Source of the DNA: FEN-1350 sp964386005
GTDB taxonomy: Bacteria > Planctomycetota > Phycisphaerae > Sedimentisphaerales > Anaerohalosphaeraceae
Assembly (NCBI GenBank): GCA_964386005.1
Contig: CAYLSB010000013.1
Span: 1 to 64,000 of the forward strand
Direction of reading: 5' to 3'
Length of the DNA stretch: 64,000 nucleotides
Shown here: piece after piece, positions 27,501 to 35,555 of the stretch
Numbering within the stretch: the first letter of the stretch is position 1
How the letters are laid out: every line of letters begins with the position of its first letter
Notes under the pieces: model-generated
What the model saw: only the letters and a program-made list of their open reading frames with translations
The model's database searches: none
What the model was told of the DNA's origin: nothing
Program-made: the position numbers and the translations under genes

Positions 27501-29054
27501 TTTACGGGCGAGCCGACCACGGCGGAAGATATCGTGGCCGAACAGCCGCAGATCGCGATTCTGGAAGCGACCAATTCGTTGTTGGTCAACGCCACGCCCA
27601 GGCAGCACGCCGCGATCGCGCTGGTGATCGCACACGTGGATCGGGAACTGGACCAGACGGCGACCCCGTTTGTTGTGTATGCTTTGGAGAATCAGGATCC
27701 GATGGATTTGGCGGGGGTATTGGATGAACTGATCAACGCCAAGATGCGGGCGGAGGCGACACCGCGGAGCCCCGCGAGTACGACGGGTACGGGAACCTCG
27801 GCCTTGGCCGGAGGGACCACAGGAGCCGAGAGTAAAATCCAGACGCAGGCACGGCCGAGCGGCACCGGCATGCAGCGGGGAGAAAACGAAATCACGATCG
27901 TTCCTGATGCGGCGACGTATTCGCTGATCGTGTATGCCAACAAGAAGAACCAGCAGTGGATTTCGCAGCTCATCAAGACGCTGGACGATTACCGGCCGCA
28001 GGTGCTGCTGGATGTGACGCTGGTGGAGATCAGCAAGGATAATGAGTTCACGATGGACTTGAACCTGGTATCCAAATATCCGGCCATGCTTCCGGGGGGA
28101 ACGATGACAGCATTGACAAAGGAGGGAAAAAGCGGAGTCATCGCCTTGAAACAGGATCCAACCACTCCCGGCCCGGGGGGATTTCCATCCGGTCAGATTC
28201 TTGAAGGCGGCGTAACGAATGGCTCCGGGACCGCCTTCTTCGCAGATCGGCATATCCAGGCGCTCCTCACTTTGATGGACAAGAAAAATTATGGGCGGGT
28301 TTTGGCAAGGCCATCGCTGCTGGTCAAGGATAACCAGGAAGGCGCGATCAAGGCTGAAAAGACGATTTATATCGGCGAGGAAAAGACCAGCACGATCACG
28401 GGCGAAGGCGGAAATCTTTCCCAGTCTTCGGATATCCAATTCAAGAATTACAGTTCGGGTATTACGTTGACGATCACTCCGCATATCGCCTCGGAGAAAT
28501 TGCTGCAACTACAGATCGAGCTGGACCGAACGGACTTTGATCCATCCGATCCGGGAACGGCAACCTTCGGCACAAAGACCGTTCCCAAACCGCTTAATAC
28601 CGTCAGCAGCAATGTCGGGACCATGGCGGTCTTACCCGATGGAGCGACGATTATCCTGGGCGGTATCGAGACGATGACTCAGACCAAGGGAACCACAAAA
28701 ATTCCATTACTGGGAGATATTCCGATCGTCGGAATGTTGTTCCGAGGTGTCAGTGAAAGCGATGTCCAGAGTCGCCTCTATGTGTTTGTCAAGGCCAATA
28801 TCATTAAACCCGGAGAAGAACTGACCGGACGATCGGATATTGAATCCATCTCTCGGAAAAAACGAGAGGCGTTCGAAAAGGATGAAATCATGTTCCAAGG
28901 TCTGGATAGTATTCCGGGAATCAAGCCGGGCAAGATTCAGCCGGAAAAGATTCTTGAGGATGATGAATATATTCAGGAGTTGAGAGATCGTCTGGACAAA
29001 AAGAAAAAGACGGCGAGAGAACCGGTAGAGGTGAACGTTAAGTTGGATCGATGA
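24564..29054 (+). CDS. gspD: giant type II secretion secretin GspD
   Basis: A 1496-residue outer-membrane secretin, about twice the usual 650-750. A signal peptide (RIIATVLTCAGLLYAAVAS) is followed by a small NolW-like domain (about 35-100), a long Ala/Pro/Glu-rich linker (about 270-495), an N0 domain (505-580), and N domains starting near 604, 675, 798, 906 and 1034. Several of these end in a repeated ATNSLLVNAT motif. The secretin pore domain lies at about 1140-1425 (RPQVLLDVTLVEIS ... VLPDGATIILGG). A poly-Ala tract near 724-745 is encoded by GCGGCC repeats. GGAG lies before 24564; the ATG at 24597 is an alternative. The long linker may span a thick envelope. Confidence 0.92.
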   Translation: MQSGCVKARVGMIRIIATVLTCAGLLYAAVASETITTPSPVLRSRVYRIRSIEPEQAKQVLTNLNLAHEINLLPQGAMIVTSYSSQDLVKATAVIGLIDSKTKYEVRSFEIPAGYEEAAASEKPMTITLERLQVGSFKDAPAKSTEPGAIIDVHNGRLIAIAPKDFMDGVAERIIALHNPSETIGESPSETTTLSADTSAVSVIPGIPSATRPHLSDLAEQIFGPRSTIGTLPSLTDKPYDFFEVELLRSLEQDSAPQTASTNVIRPVESDAEEQQIDRAILEAIQAEKKANEIERLAAEAEAKAIQAASALEAAKTTVIPAPTVPEATPVAATTTVPEATPTPVVPVPTVPATTTPAAPVQPTAAAPVETTPAPAPVPAPAQPVDPPKPAEVKPDEKPAAKPADNQPSAEEIELLKAAESAADQELAKALKELAAMTRAAQESETAAQPPQAKPEEKSVQPTPAEKPKETRPSPKPANTKIEAAVPSTKGGNGMTPEIPGGEEDLELTITLPEKVDILALIELVGKQLKLNYVYDPTKVRGEVTLKIHDGKIKVRDTYALLESVLKYKGFAMTRRGTLVTIVPHNEVMQQDPVIRRENDPIQPGDVMVTGIFNLKHISTQSAQGMLTNMQLGSLINAIPETQTLIVTDYAYRMDRIRGILDLVDVEGKKKRVEPRFIKYYRASDITSKIETVASHLGTVSITVTSTAPSQPQPVPASPAGTPPSAAAAAAAAAAAARAREAAAAASRGGGQPAAEEAVRLETDDRTNRLFIIGTDETIKLVNEIVDSLDVPQKSIRSIKEYKIQYIETSDVLDSLFELGVIRSRPTASGSAGATSAASRARTPTTPGVPAAPMSAGRGGGAADEGEPMISVRQATNSLLVNATDEQHADIAMVIAQIDTEQSNKRTVQEYEIQYVDTAEIVQTLEELAIIVPRQQTSRYGQTGSSPYSRTGTQSQPMMNPAVAGGAAQPATPSPATASFTGEPTTAEDIVAEQPQIAILEATNSLLVNATPRQHAAIALVIAHVDRELDQTATPFVVYALENQDPMDLAGVLDELINAKMRAEATPRSPASTTGTGTSALAGGTTGAESKIQTQARPSGTGMQRGENEITIVPDAATYSLIVYANKKNQQWISQLIKTLDDYRPQVLLDVTLVEISKDNEFTMDLNLVSKYPAMLPGGTMTALTKEGKSGVIALKQDPTTPGPGGFPSGQILEGGVTNGSGTAFFADRHIQALLTLMDKKNYGRVLARPSLLVKDNQEGAIKAEKTIYIGEEKTSTITGEGGNLSQSSDIQFKNYSSGITLTITPHIASEKLLQLQIELDRTDFDPSDPGTATFGTKTVPKPLNTVSSNVGTMAVLPDGATIILGGIETMTQTKGTTKIPLLGDIPIVGMLFRGVSESDVQSRLYVFVKANIIKPGEELTGRSDIESISRKKREAFEKDEIMFQGLDSIPGIKPGKIQPEKILEDDEYIQELRDRLDKKKKTAREPVEVNVKLDR

Positions 29055-29159
29055 TTGAACCGTGGAAGGGCAATGGCGGGCACATGTCGTGTGCCCCTGT
29101 ATGAGTGCGAGAGCATGAGATACCAATGGAGCCCCCCCGAGTAACGCGGGTACTATAGT

Positions 29160-30857
29160 ATGAAAGAGATGTTATTACGAACGGCCAGACGGACGGGCAT
29201 CATCGATGTCGAGGCCCTCGGCGACTACCTGGACAAGAACGCCGGGGAGGGGCGGCGGATTGACGAGGTGTTGCTGTCGGCTCCGGACTTCACGGAAGAC
29301 GCGGTTCTGCGACTGTTTGCCGAAACGCTGATGATGCCGTATTTTCCGGAGATCCGTTCGAGTGACGTCCCGAAGGAATTCATCGAGGCCGTTCCGGCGG
29401 CCTACGCTCAGCACCACTATTTAATCGGCGTCAAGCCCAACGGCGACGCGGAGATGACGGTGGTTCTGTCCAATCCGCTCAATACCAGCGTGATCGATAA
29501 TGTGTCCAAGATGCTGTCGCAGCCGGTGCGGACGGGCCTGAGCTCGCGGGCGGCGATCACCTCGGCCATCGATGTCGCTTACGAACAGAAGGATACCGTG
29601 ATCGAGGAGGTGGCCGAGGAACTGGATTCCCAGAATCTCGACCAGCTTGTGGACGAGGCGACGACTTCGGACGATCTGTTGGACGTGGTGAATCGTCCGC
29701 CGGTGATTCGGCTGGTGAATGATATCCTGTTCCGCGCCCTGCAGATGCGGGCCAGCGATGTGCATGTTCACCCCTACGAGTCGAAGCTGCAGATCCGGTA
29801 CCGGATCGATGGATTGCTCTATGATACGTTAACCCTGAATCGCAACGTGATTCCGCTGGTGATCTCGCGCATCAAGGTGATGGCGGGAATGGATATCGCG
29901 GAACGACGGATGCCGCAGGACGGCCGCTGCAGCGTGCGGCTGGGTCAGAGGGAAATCGATCTGCGGGTCAGTACCGTTCCGACCAGTTATGGCGAACGGG
30001 CGGTACTGCGAATTCTCGACAAAAGCACGGGCCTGTTAACGCTGGACCAGTTGGGATTGTGGAAGGAGGACCAGAAAAAGTTTGAGAAACTGATCAACCG
30101 GACGCACGGGGTGATTTTCGTGACCGGTCCGACGGGCAGCGGCAAGAGTACGACGTTGTACGCCTGCCTCAACCAGATCGACTCGGTGCAGAAGAACGTG
30201 ATGACGATCGAAGATCCGATCGAATATCAACTCGGCGGGATCAGCCAGATGCAGGTGTCGCCGAAAAAAGGCATGACCTTTATCAATGCGCTTCGGCACG
30301 TGCTGCGTCAGGACCCGGATGTGATCATGGTCGGGGAGGTCCGCGACGAGGAAACGGCCAATATGGCAATTCAGTCCTCGTTGACGGGCCATTTGGTGTT
30401 CAGCACGCTGCACACCAACGACGCGGCCGGTGCGATCTCTCGGCTCCTGGATTTCGGGGTGGAGCCGTATCTGGTCAGTTCGTCGATGATCGCGGTATTG
30501 GCGCAACGTCTGGTTCGGCGCATCTGTCCGGACTGCAAGCAGCCCTATTCGCCGACGGAGCAGGAGATCGCCGAGTTGGAATACAAGCCCCAGCCGGACG
30601 ACCGTTTTTATAACGGGCCGGGTTGCGACAAGTGCTTCGGGACGGGGTATCGGGGACGAATCGGGATTTATGAGATGATGGTGATCGCGGAAGATATCCG
30701 TGAAATGATTTATCTCAAACAGACGGCCGGTGCGATCAAGAAAAAGGCCCTCACGCACGGAATGAACACGCTGCGAATGGATGGGGCGCGAAAAGCCGCC
30801 GCCGGAATCACCACGATTGCGGAAGTGCTGCGCGTGACACAATCGGATACCATGTAA
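29160..30857 (+). CDS. gspE: type II secretion ATPase GspE
   Basis: A 565-residue cytoplasmic hexameric ATPase that powers pseudopilus assembly. It has an N-terminal T2SSE_N domain (about 1-150), then the catalytic core with Walker A GPTGSGKSTT near 322, an Asp box (MTIEDPIEYQL), Walker B VIMVGEVRDEETA and a His box GHLVFSTLHTNDA. A tetracysteine zinc site, CPDCK and CDKC, lies at about 456-500. It follows gspD by 105 nt and is separated from gspF by an inserted cassette. Confidence 0.96.
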   Translation: MKEMLLRTARRTGIIDVEALGDYLDKNAGEGRRIDEVLLSAPDFTEDAVLRLFAETLMMPYFPEIRSSDVPKEFIEAVPAAYAQHHYLIGVKPNGDAEMTVVLSNPLNTSVIDNVSKMLSQPVRTGLSSRAAITSAIDVAYEQKDTVIEEVAEELDSQNLDQLVDEATTSDDLLDVVNRPPVIRLVNDILFRALQMRASDVHVHPYESKLQIRYRIDGLLYDTLTLNRNVIPLVISRIKVMAGMDIAERRMPQDGRCSVRLGQREIDLRVSTVPTSYGERAVLRILDKSTGLLTLDQLGLWKEDQKKFEKLINRTHGVIFVTGPTGSGKSTTLYACLNQIDSVQKNVMTIEDPIEYQLGGISQMQVSPKKGMTFINALRHVLRQDPDVIMVGEVRDEETANMAIQSSLTGHLVFSTLHTNDAAGAISRLLDFGVEPYLVSSSMIAVLAQRLVRRICPDCKQPYSPTEQEIAELEYKPQPDDRFYNGPGCDKCFGTGYRGRIGIYEMMVIAEDIREMIYLKQTAGAIKKKALTHGMNTLRMDGARKAAAGITTIAEVLRVTQSDTM

Positions 30858-30868
30858 GAAAAATTTCC

Positions 30869-30888
30869 AATTTTCTGTTTTCAATTTT
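30869..30888 (+). repeat. left inverted repeat of the S23 cassette
   Basis: A 20-nt AT-rich repeat beginning 11 nt after the gspE stop. It pairs with 31339-31358 with one mismatch. Confidence 0.6.
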
Positions 30889-30952
30889 CAATCTGATGCG
30901 ACGGAAATGTTCGTGTCAGGAAAGATTTCTTTCGAATGAGTTATTTGTGACC

Positions 30953-31360
30953 ATGAATAAATTTGAATTACACGAGCGTACGAAAAAATTTGCCCATCGG
31001 TGTGTCAAGGCAGGGCTTGCATTGCCAGATCATTCCCCGGGACGTCATATCGGCCGTCAATTGATCCGTTGTTCCACTTCCGTAGCGGCCAATTATCGAG
31101 CCGCATGCCTATCGCAGAGCAAAGCATCATTGATATCCAAGGTGGGTATTGTTGTTGAGGAGACAGATGAGACAGCTTTTTGGATCGAGTTTTTGATGGA
31201 AGAAGGTTTGTTGTCCGAACGATTGGTACGGAAGTTATTGAATGAAGCCAGGGAACTTGTCTCTATCTTTATCGCTACCCAAAAAACATCACGGAAGAAT
31301 GTTTCATCTGAACATATTTCCGGCAGGATATCAGCGAAAAAATTGAAAATAGAAAATTAA
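30953..31360 (+). CDS. four-helix-bundle protein (23S rRNA intervening-sequence / S23 family)
   Basis: A 135-residue all-helical protein of the family first found in 23S rRNA intervening sequences and related in fold to the Avd accessory protein of diversity-generating retroelements. Family signatures are clear: RTKKFAHRCV near 9, a QLIRCSTSVAANYRAA core near 36-51, EETDETAFWIEFL near 67, and LLNEARELVSIF with QKTSRKN near 94-114. Function in this family is unproven. I start at the ATG at 30953, where homology begins; no strong ribosome-binding site is visible. The last seven codons (KKLKIEN) come from the right inverted repeat, so the gene and repeat form one unit. No reverse transcriptase is nearby. 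Confidence 0.85.
   Translation: MNKFELHERTKKFAHRCVKAGLALPDHSPGRHIGRQLIRCSTSVAANYRAACLSQSKASLISKVGIVVEETDETAFWIEFLMEEGLLSERLVRKLLNEARELVSIFIATQKTSRKNVSSEHISGRISAKKLKIEN
31339..31358 (-). repeat. right inverted repeat of the S23 cassette
   Basis: Reverse-complement partner of 30869-30888. It overlaps the 3' end of the S23 gene. Confidence 0.6.
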
Positions 31361-31377
31361 ATATTGAAAATTGAACG

Positions 31378-32592
31378 ATGCCGCGTTTTTCCTATAGTGC
31401 GATCGATGGAAACCGAAAGTCGGCGAAAGGAACGCTGACGGCGGAGAATCCCTTTGCGGCACGCAAGCAGTTGCGCGGCAAAGGATTGCACCCGACGACC
31501 ATCCGGGAGATCTCGGCCGAAGAACATTCGGGTTTCTGGACGAAGTTTCTGGGCCGCAGTCGCAAGGTGCTGGTGGCGGATTTCACGCGGCAGCTTTCGA
31601 CCATGCTCGGCGCCGGGATCAAGCTGACGGACGCCTTGTCGGTGCTGGTGCAACAGCAACCGGATGCACAATTCAAAAGCGCACTCAACGACATCCGCGA
31701 TCGAGTGGTGACGGGCGAATCGTTCGCCGATGCGATGGCGGAATACAGCGACTTTTTCGACATTATTTTCATCAGCATGATTCGCGTGGGAGAAGTAACG
31801 GGGACGCTGAGCCAGAGTCTGGAAACCATGGCGACCTTTATCGATAAGCGTCGGCGGGTGGAAGCGAAGATGACCACGGCGATGATTTACCCATGCATTC
31901 TGTTGGTTGGATGCTTTGGCGTCGTGATCTTCATGTCGATCAAGGTGATTCCTCCGATTGCCGAACAACTCCAGCAGAACCGTCAAACCCTGCCCATGAT
32001 TACACGGATTCTGGTCAAAAGCGGCGATATCCTGACGAGTTTCTGGGTGTTTGCGATCCTGGGGGCCGTGGGTGCGGCGGCGTGGGGAATGCATCGGCTT
32101 TTGCAGACGAAACGGGGGGCGCGGATTCGCGACAAGATCCTGTTGGGTCTGCCGGTGTTCGGGCCGTTGATCAAACAACGAATCGTGGCACGGTTCACCT
32201 CGTCGCTTTCGACATTGCTTCGGTCGGGGATGAATATGGCCGATTCCCTGAAAGTCGTGGCGGAGGTGACAGGCAACACGATTATGAATTTTGCGGTACG
32301 CCAGGCGCGGGAACGGATCTTGTCGGGGGCGGATATCGCCACACCCCTGCGCGACAGCGGCGTGATCGATCCGACCATTGCCCACATGGTGACCGTGGGA
32401 GAAAAGAGCGGCGAACTGGAAAAGATGCTGCGAAACATCAGCGACACGCTGGAATCCCAATCGGATATCGTGATCGAACGGCTCAGTGCGGTAATGGAAA
32501 CGTGCATTATCGTCATGCTGGCGGTCGTCATCGGTACCGTTACATATGCGGTTCTGATGCCGCTGATCAAATTTTCGGCGGGACAATTTTAA
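31378..32592 (+). CDS. gspF: type II secretion inner-membrane platform protein GspF
   Basis: A 404-residue polytopic protein with the two T2SSF repeats (about 70-195 and 275-395), each ending in a hydrophobic segment. ADFTRQLSTMLGAGIKLTDAL near 63 and VARFTSSLSTLLRSGMNMADSL near 272 are the paired repeat openings. It anchors the GspE ATPase to the membrane. The start codon lies directly after the S23 cassette and lacks a Shine-Dalgarno sequence, suggesting the insertion replaced the original upstream sequence. Confidence 0.96.
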   Translation: MPRFSYSAIDGNRKSAKGTLTAENPFAARKQLRGKGLHPTTIREISAEEHSGFWTKFLGRSRKVLVADFTRQLSTMLGAGIKLTDALSVLVQQQPDAQFKSALNDIRDRVVTGESFADAMAEYSDFFDIIFISMIRVGEVTGTLSQSLETMATFIDKRRRVEAKMTTAMIYPCILLVGCFGVVIFMSIKVIPPIAEQLQQNRQTLPMITRILVKSGDILTSFWVFAILGAVGAAAWGMHRLLQTKRGARIRDKILLGLPVFGPLIKQRIVARFTSSLSTLLRSGMNMADSLKVVAEVTGNTIMNFAVRQARERILSGADIATPLRDSGVIDPTIAHMVTVGEKSGELEKMLRNISDTLESQSDIVIERLSAVMETCIIVMLAVVIGTVTYAVLMPLIKFSAGQF

Positions 32593-32615
32593 CATTGAAT
32601 CGGAAGGAATAGACG

Positions 32616-33047
32616 ATGAAAAGCAAAAATAGATCCGGATTTACGCTGGTTGAAATCATGGCGGTGGTCATCATCATCGGCCTGTTGGCGGCGGTGGCGG
32701 CCAAGAACTTCATGGGCCAGACGGATAAAGCCCGCGTCAAGACCACGCAGGTGACGCTGAAGAATTTGCACGACGCCGTGTTGATGTATAAACTGGATAC
32801 CGGCCAGTTACCGACGGAAGAGATGGGTCTTACGGCGCTGGTCGAACAGCCGGCGGATGTGGAAAACTGGCAGCCGGGCGGCTATCTGGAGACGACCAAG
32901 GTGCCCAAAGACGCCTGGGGCAGCGAATTCGTCTATCAACTGAATCCCGAGAGTGGCAAGCCCTTTGTTGTGATCAGCTATGGAGCCGACTTACAGGAGG
33001 GAGGCGAGGGCTACGATGCGGATCTGTACAGTACAGACGCCCAATAA
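32616..33047 (+). CDS. gspG: major pseudopilin GspG
   Basis: A 143-residue pseudopilin. The prepilin peptidase site is G|FTLVEIMAVV after KNRS. The conserved GspG elements follow: TLKNLHDAVLMYKLDTGQLPTEE, the region WQPGGYL, and VPKDAWGSEFVYQLNPE with acidic calcium-loop residues near the C-terminus. It is the main subunit of the pseudopilus that pushes substrates through the secretin. ATG has AAGGAAT upstream. Confidence 0.97.
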   Translation: MKSKNRSGFTLVEIMAVVIIIGLLAAVAAKNFMGQTDKARVKTTQVTLKNLHDAVLMYKLDTGQLPTEEMGLTALVEQPADVENWQPGGYLETTKVPKDAWGSEFVYQLNPESGKPFVVISYGADLQEGGEGYDADLYSTDAQ

Positions 33048-33648
33048 CCGCAATCCTGCGGAATGCGTCGGTTTTCGATCTCGACGGTTTCGGGATCTTC
33101 TCCGACCGGCGCTGGTGTTAATCGAATTATTGATTGTGGTCGGAATCCTGTCGATGATGCTGGCCATCGCTTCACTGGCCTTCACCCCGGCGATAACCCG
33201 CAACGAATTCAAGCGAAAGGCGGATGATCTGATCCGGATTTTGAAGATGGCGCAAAACGCCTCGGCCGAGAGCGGTCAGCGATACGCGGTGGTTCTGGAT
33301 TTCGACGAACAGATGTACGCCCTGATGCCGTACTTTACGCTGGACAAAGATCAGATTCTGGCCGAGCAACCGGTTCTGGCGACGGGACGATTCGGCGATG
33401 ATTTTCAATTGGATTATGTGCGATTCGATGACGCCGAGGATACCCGAAACTGGGACCTGGAGCAAACAACCTACTTTCGCGTGTGGCTGATGGCCGGTAA
33501 ATCCGGCTGGCAGAACGGCGGCAAGATCGTTCTACGGGATCGCCAGGGCAATCCCTATACGATTATTTTGAACCGGTTCAACAAAGTGATTACTCTGTAT
33601 CCAGGAGAAATAGATATATTGGAGCCAGTAAATAATGTATTGTTCTAA
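33016..33648 (+). CDS. gspH: minor pseudopilin GspH-like with non-canonical cleavage site
   Basis: A 210-residue minor pseudopilin that overlaps the end of gspG by 32 nt. The hydrophobic helix LIELLIVVGILSMMLAIASL keeps the E5-type glutamate, but the usual Gly at -1 is missing: the sequence is RPALVLIEL, placing Ala at -1 and Leu-Val at +1/+2. Processing may be slow or absent. A long basic leader (about 32 residues) precedes it. The start at 33016 has GAGGG upstream; I found no later start that restores a canonical site. The globular domain matches minor pseudopilins in length and pattern. Confidence 0.8.
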   Translation: MRICTVQTPNNRNPAECVGFRSRRFRDLLRPALVLIELLIVVGILSMMLAIASLAFTPAITRNEFKRKADDLIRILKMAQNASAESGQRYAVVLDFDEQMYALMPYFTLDKDQILAEQPVLATGRFGDDFQLDYVRFDDAEDTRNWDLEQTTYFRVWLMAGKSGWQNGGKIVLRDRQGNPYTIILNRFNKVITLYPGEIDILEPVNNVLF

Positions 33649-34618
33649 GCCCGATCCATCTCGAAAACGCGGATTCACGCTGCTGGAAGTGGCGACGGCG
33701 CTGGTCATCCTGGGGACGATCTGCTCGTCGGTTCTGGTCGTGATGAGCCGGGCCCTGTCGGCGACGATCGACCTGCGAAAGCGGATGCAGGCGTTCGAAA
33801 TCGCCCGGGAAAACATGGAGACGCTTTTGGCCCGGGTCAATGTCTCGGACATGACCGATTTCGGCGTACACCCGCTGTATTCCGATGTCGAGTGGGAAAC
33901 GACGATCGAACCTTTTTATGAGCCGATCACCAACAAATTATGGATCCAGGCGGTGTGTACGGCGACGTATGTGGACAGCCATGAAGAAAAACAGACGCTG
34001 ACTCTCACCCACTGGCTGACGGGCCTTTCGGAAAGGCAGGCCAAGCAGATTCTCGACCAGCAGGAACGCGAGAAAGAGTACCTTGACCTGCTCAACGCCA
34101 ATGATGAGACCATCAAGGAGCAACTGGCGATTCGGGAATATCTGAAGCAAAAGGGGCTGGATGTCAAGGAGTACGACCGCCTTCTTGCCGAACAGAAACG
34201 ACAGAAGAGGCAGTGGATCAACGAGTATGAATACGATCCGGACCTGTTTAGCGAATTGGCGGATCAGTTGCGCCAGCCGGAGTATCAATGGCTGGACGGC
34301 AGGGGGTTCAACCAGGAAGATTTCGATTTATGGAAAAACCAACAAGGTCCGAAATTTTGGGAGAACATCAACATAATGGTGAGTAGATCCGGGGGATTCC
34401 GTTCCGTTTCGGGGAACACGTCTTCGTCCGCAAGCTCGGGAAACAACACTTCGATGGGCTCCGACTCGACCTCCGATTCGTCAAACTCCAATACCAATTC
34501 CGGTCAGAACAATTCTTCAACGGGATCGGATGACTTTGAAAGGCCGGCCGATTTTGATAAATGGAATCCCGAACAGCAAAAGCTCTGGGAAGATTTAATC
34601 AAACGATTAGGCCGATGA
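33635..34618 (+). CDS. gspI: minor pseudopilin GspI-like with long C-terminal extension
   Basis: A 327-residue protein. It has a canonical prepilin site RKRG|FTLLEVATALVIL at about 12-25 and a GspI-like globular core to about residue 125. A charged coiled-coil region follows (about 130-210, rich in Glu, Gln, Lys, Arg), then a Ser/Asn/Gly low-complexity stretch (about 250-295) and a final KWNPEQQKLWEDLIK helix. Ordinary GspI proteins have about 120 residues, so two thirds is extra. It overlaps gspH by 14 nt, with GGAG before the start. Confidence 0.82.
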   Translation: MYCSKPDPSRKRGFTLLEVATALVILGTICSSVLVVMSRALSATIDLRKRMQAFEIARENMETLLARVNVSDMTDFGVHPLYSDVEWETTIEPFYEPITNKLWIQAVCTATYVDSHEEKQTLTLTHWLTGLSERQAKQILDQQEREKEYLDLLNANDETIKEQLAIREYLKQKGLDVKEYDRLLAEQKRQKRQWINEYEYDPDLFSELADQLRQPEYQWLDGRGFNQEDFDLWKNQQGPKFWENINIMVSRSGGFRSVSGNTSSSASSGNNTSMGSDSTSDSSNSNTNSGQNNSSTGSDDFERPADFDKWNPEQQKLWEDLIKRLGR

Positions 34619-34637
34619 TGGAAATGAGTCGATTCGA

Positions 34638-35555
34638 ATGATTCGACAAACGCGAACAATTCGATGGAAATCGGAAACGACAGCTTTCACGCTGGTCGAA
34701 ACGCTTGTGGTGTTGGCGATCACCTCGATGGTCGTCATCGCGGTGATGGACATTTATTCCAATGTCCGCAAGAACATTGCCTCTCTTGAGAAACATCTGG
34801 AACAAAGCGATCTTCCGCGGGAAATCCTGCAGCGAATGGCGGAGGATCTGGATCGTCTGGCCCGGCCGGGTTTCGACACCTCGGTGATGGTCCGGAACAA
34901 ACTCAAAAATGGATACAACATTTCACAGTTGATCATCGAAAATCGGTTCTTCGGCGATCAGCAACCCAACAAGCCACAGATCTATGAGCGAATCACATGG
35001 CAAAGCGACTACGATCCCTATACCGACACGATCATTCTGTATCGGGCGCACAGCGGGATTCGACTGGAAGACGGATTAATCGACCGGGCTCAACTGGAAA
35101 AACAGCAACAGGGGATCGAGCAGTTTGTTCCCTTGACGACCGGACTGACGCATTTTGAGATCCAGATTCCCAATGGAGATACCTCCCTGAAAGAATGGAC
35201 GCAGCCCGTATTGCCGAAGGTCATCCGCGTGTTGTTATCCTTCGGAGCGCCGGTGCAGACCGAGACCGGAGACTGGATCATTCCCGAAACGGATCTGTTT
35301 ATCCGGACGATCGCTATCGACCGGACGCGGAAGATCGGTTATCAATTCGTCAAAAAGGATTTTGATTTGAGCGAACTGGATTCAGCCGATCCAAATGCTA
35401 TTTCGGAGGAGATGGAGTCAACGGATGAGGAGACCGATACATCCGATACGGACCCGAAGGAGAAATCCAAGACGCCGACACTCGACAAGGACGGGAAGCC
35501 GATCGATCCCGCCAATGGCGATGCCGATGACCGAAATCGATTGAAACGATTGTGA
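34638..35555 (+). CDS. gspJ: minor pseudopilin GspJ-like
   Basis: A 305-residue minor pseudopilin. The cleavage region reads TTAFTLVETLVVLAI, with E5 present but Ala instead of Gly at -1, as in the gspH product. The globular part (about 40-240) fits GspJ, with YDPYTDTIILYR and TDLFIRTIAIDRT strands. A final 60-residue acidic Asp/Ser/Thr/Lys tail is extra. GspI, GspJ and GspK form the pseudopilus tip. The gene follows gspI by 19 nt and overlaps gspK by four bases. Confidence 0.82.
   Translation: MIRQTRTIRWKSETTAFTLVETLVVLAITSMVVIAVMDIYSNVRKNIASLEKHLEQSDLPREILQRMAEDLDRLARPGFDTSVMVRNKLKNGYNISQLIIENRFFGDQQPNKPQIYERITWQSDYDPYTDTIILYRAHSGIRLEDGLIDRAQLEKQQQGIEQFVPLTTGLTHFEIQIPNGDTSLKEWTQPVLPKVIRVLLSFGAPVQTETGDWIIPETDLFIRTIAIDRTRKIGYQFVKKDFDLSELDSADPNAISEEMESTDEETDTSDTDPKEKSKTPTLDKDGKPIDPANGDADDRNRLKRL

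Larger units (their letters stand above)
30858..31377 (+). mobile_element. S23-protein cassette inserted between gspE and gspF
   Basis: A 520-nt stretch lies between the gspE stop and the gspF start, where the rest of the operon has gaps of 0-25 nt or overlaps. It holds one gene, for an S23/four-helix-bundle protein, bounded by AT-rich inverted repeats. The left repeat AATTTTCTGTTTTCAATTTT (30869-30888) matches the reverse complement of 31339-31358 at 19 of 20 positions. The right end adds a further attgaaaattgaa run and reaches to within a few bases of the gspF ATG. There is no transposase and no clear target-site duplication. Mobility is inferred from position and structure, not shown. Confidence 0.55.

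Noticed and set aside
26199..28508. 769-residue open frame antisense to gspD
   Set aside because: It is Arg/His-rich with no domain and arises from the GC-rich codons of gspD on the other strand.
30858..31377. Diversity-generating retroelement because of the Avd-like fold
   Set aside because: No reverse transcriptase and no template/variable repeat pair with adenine-specific differences is present nearby; only the small helical protein is there.
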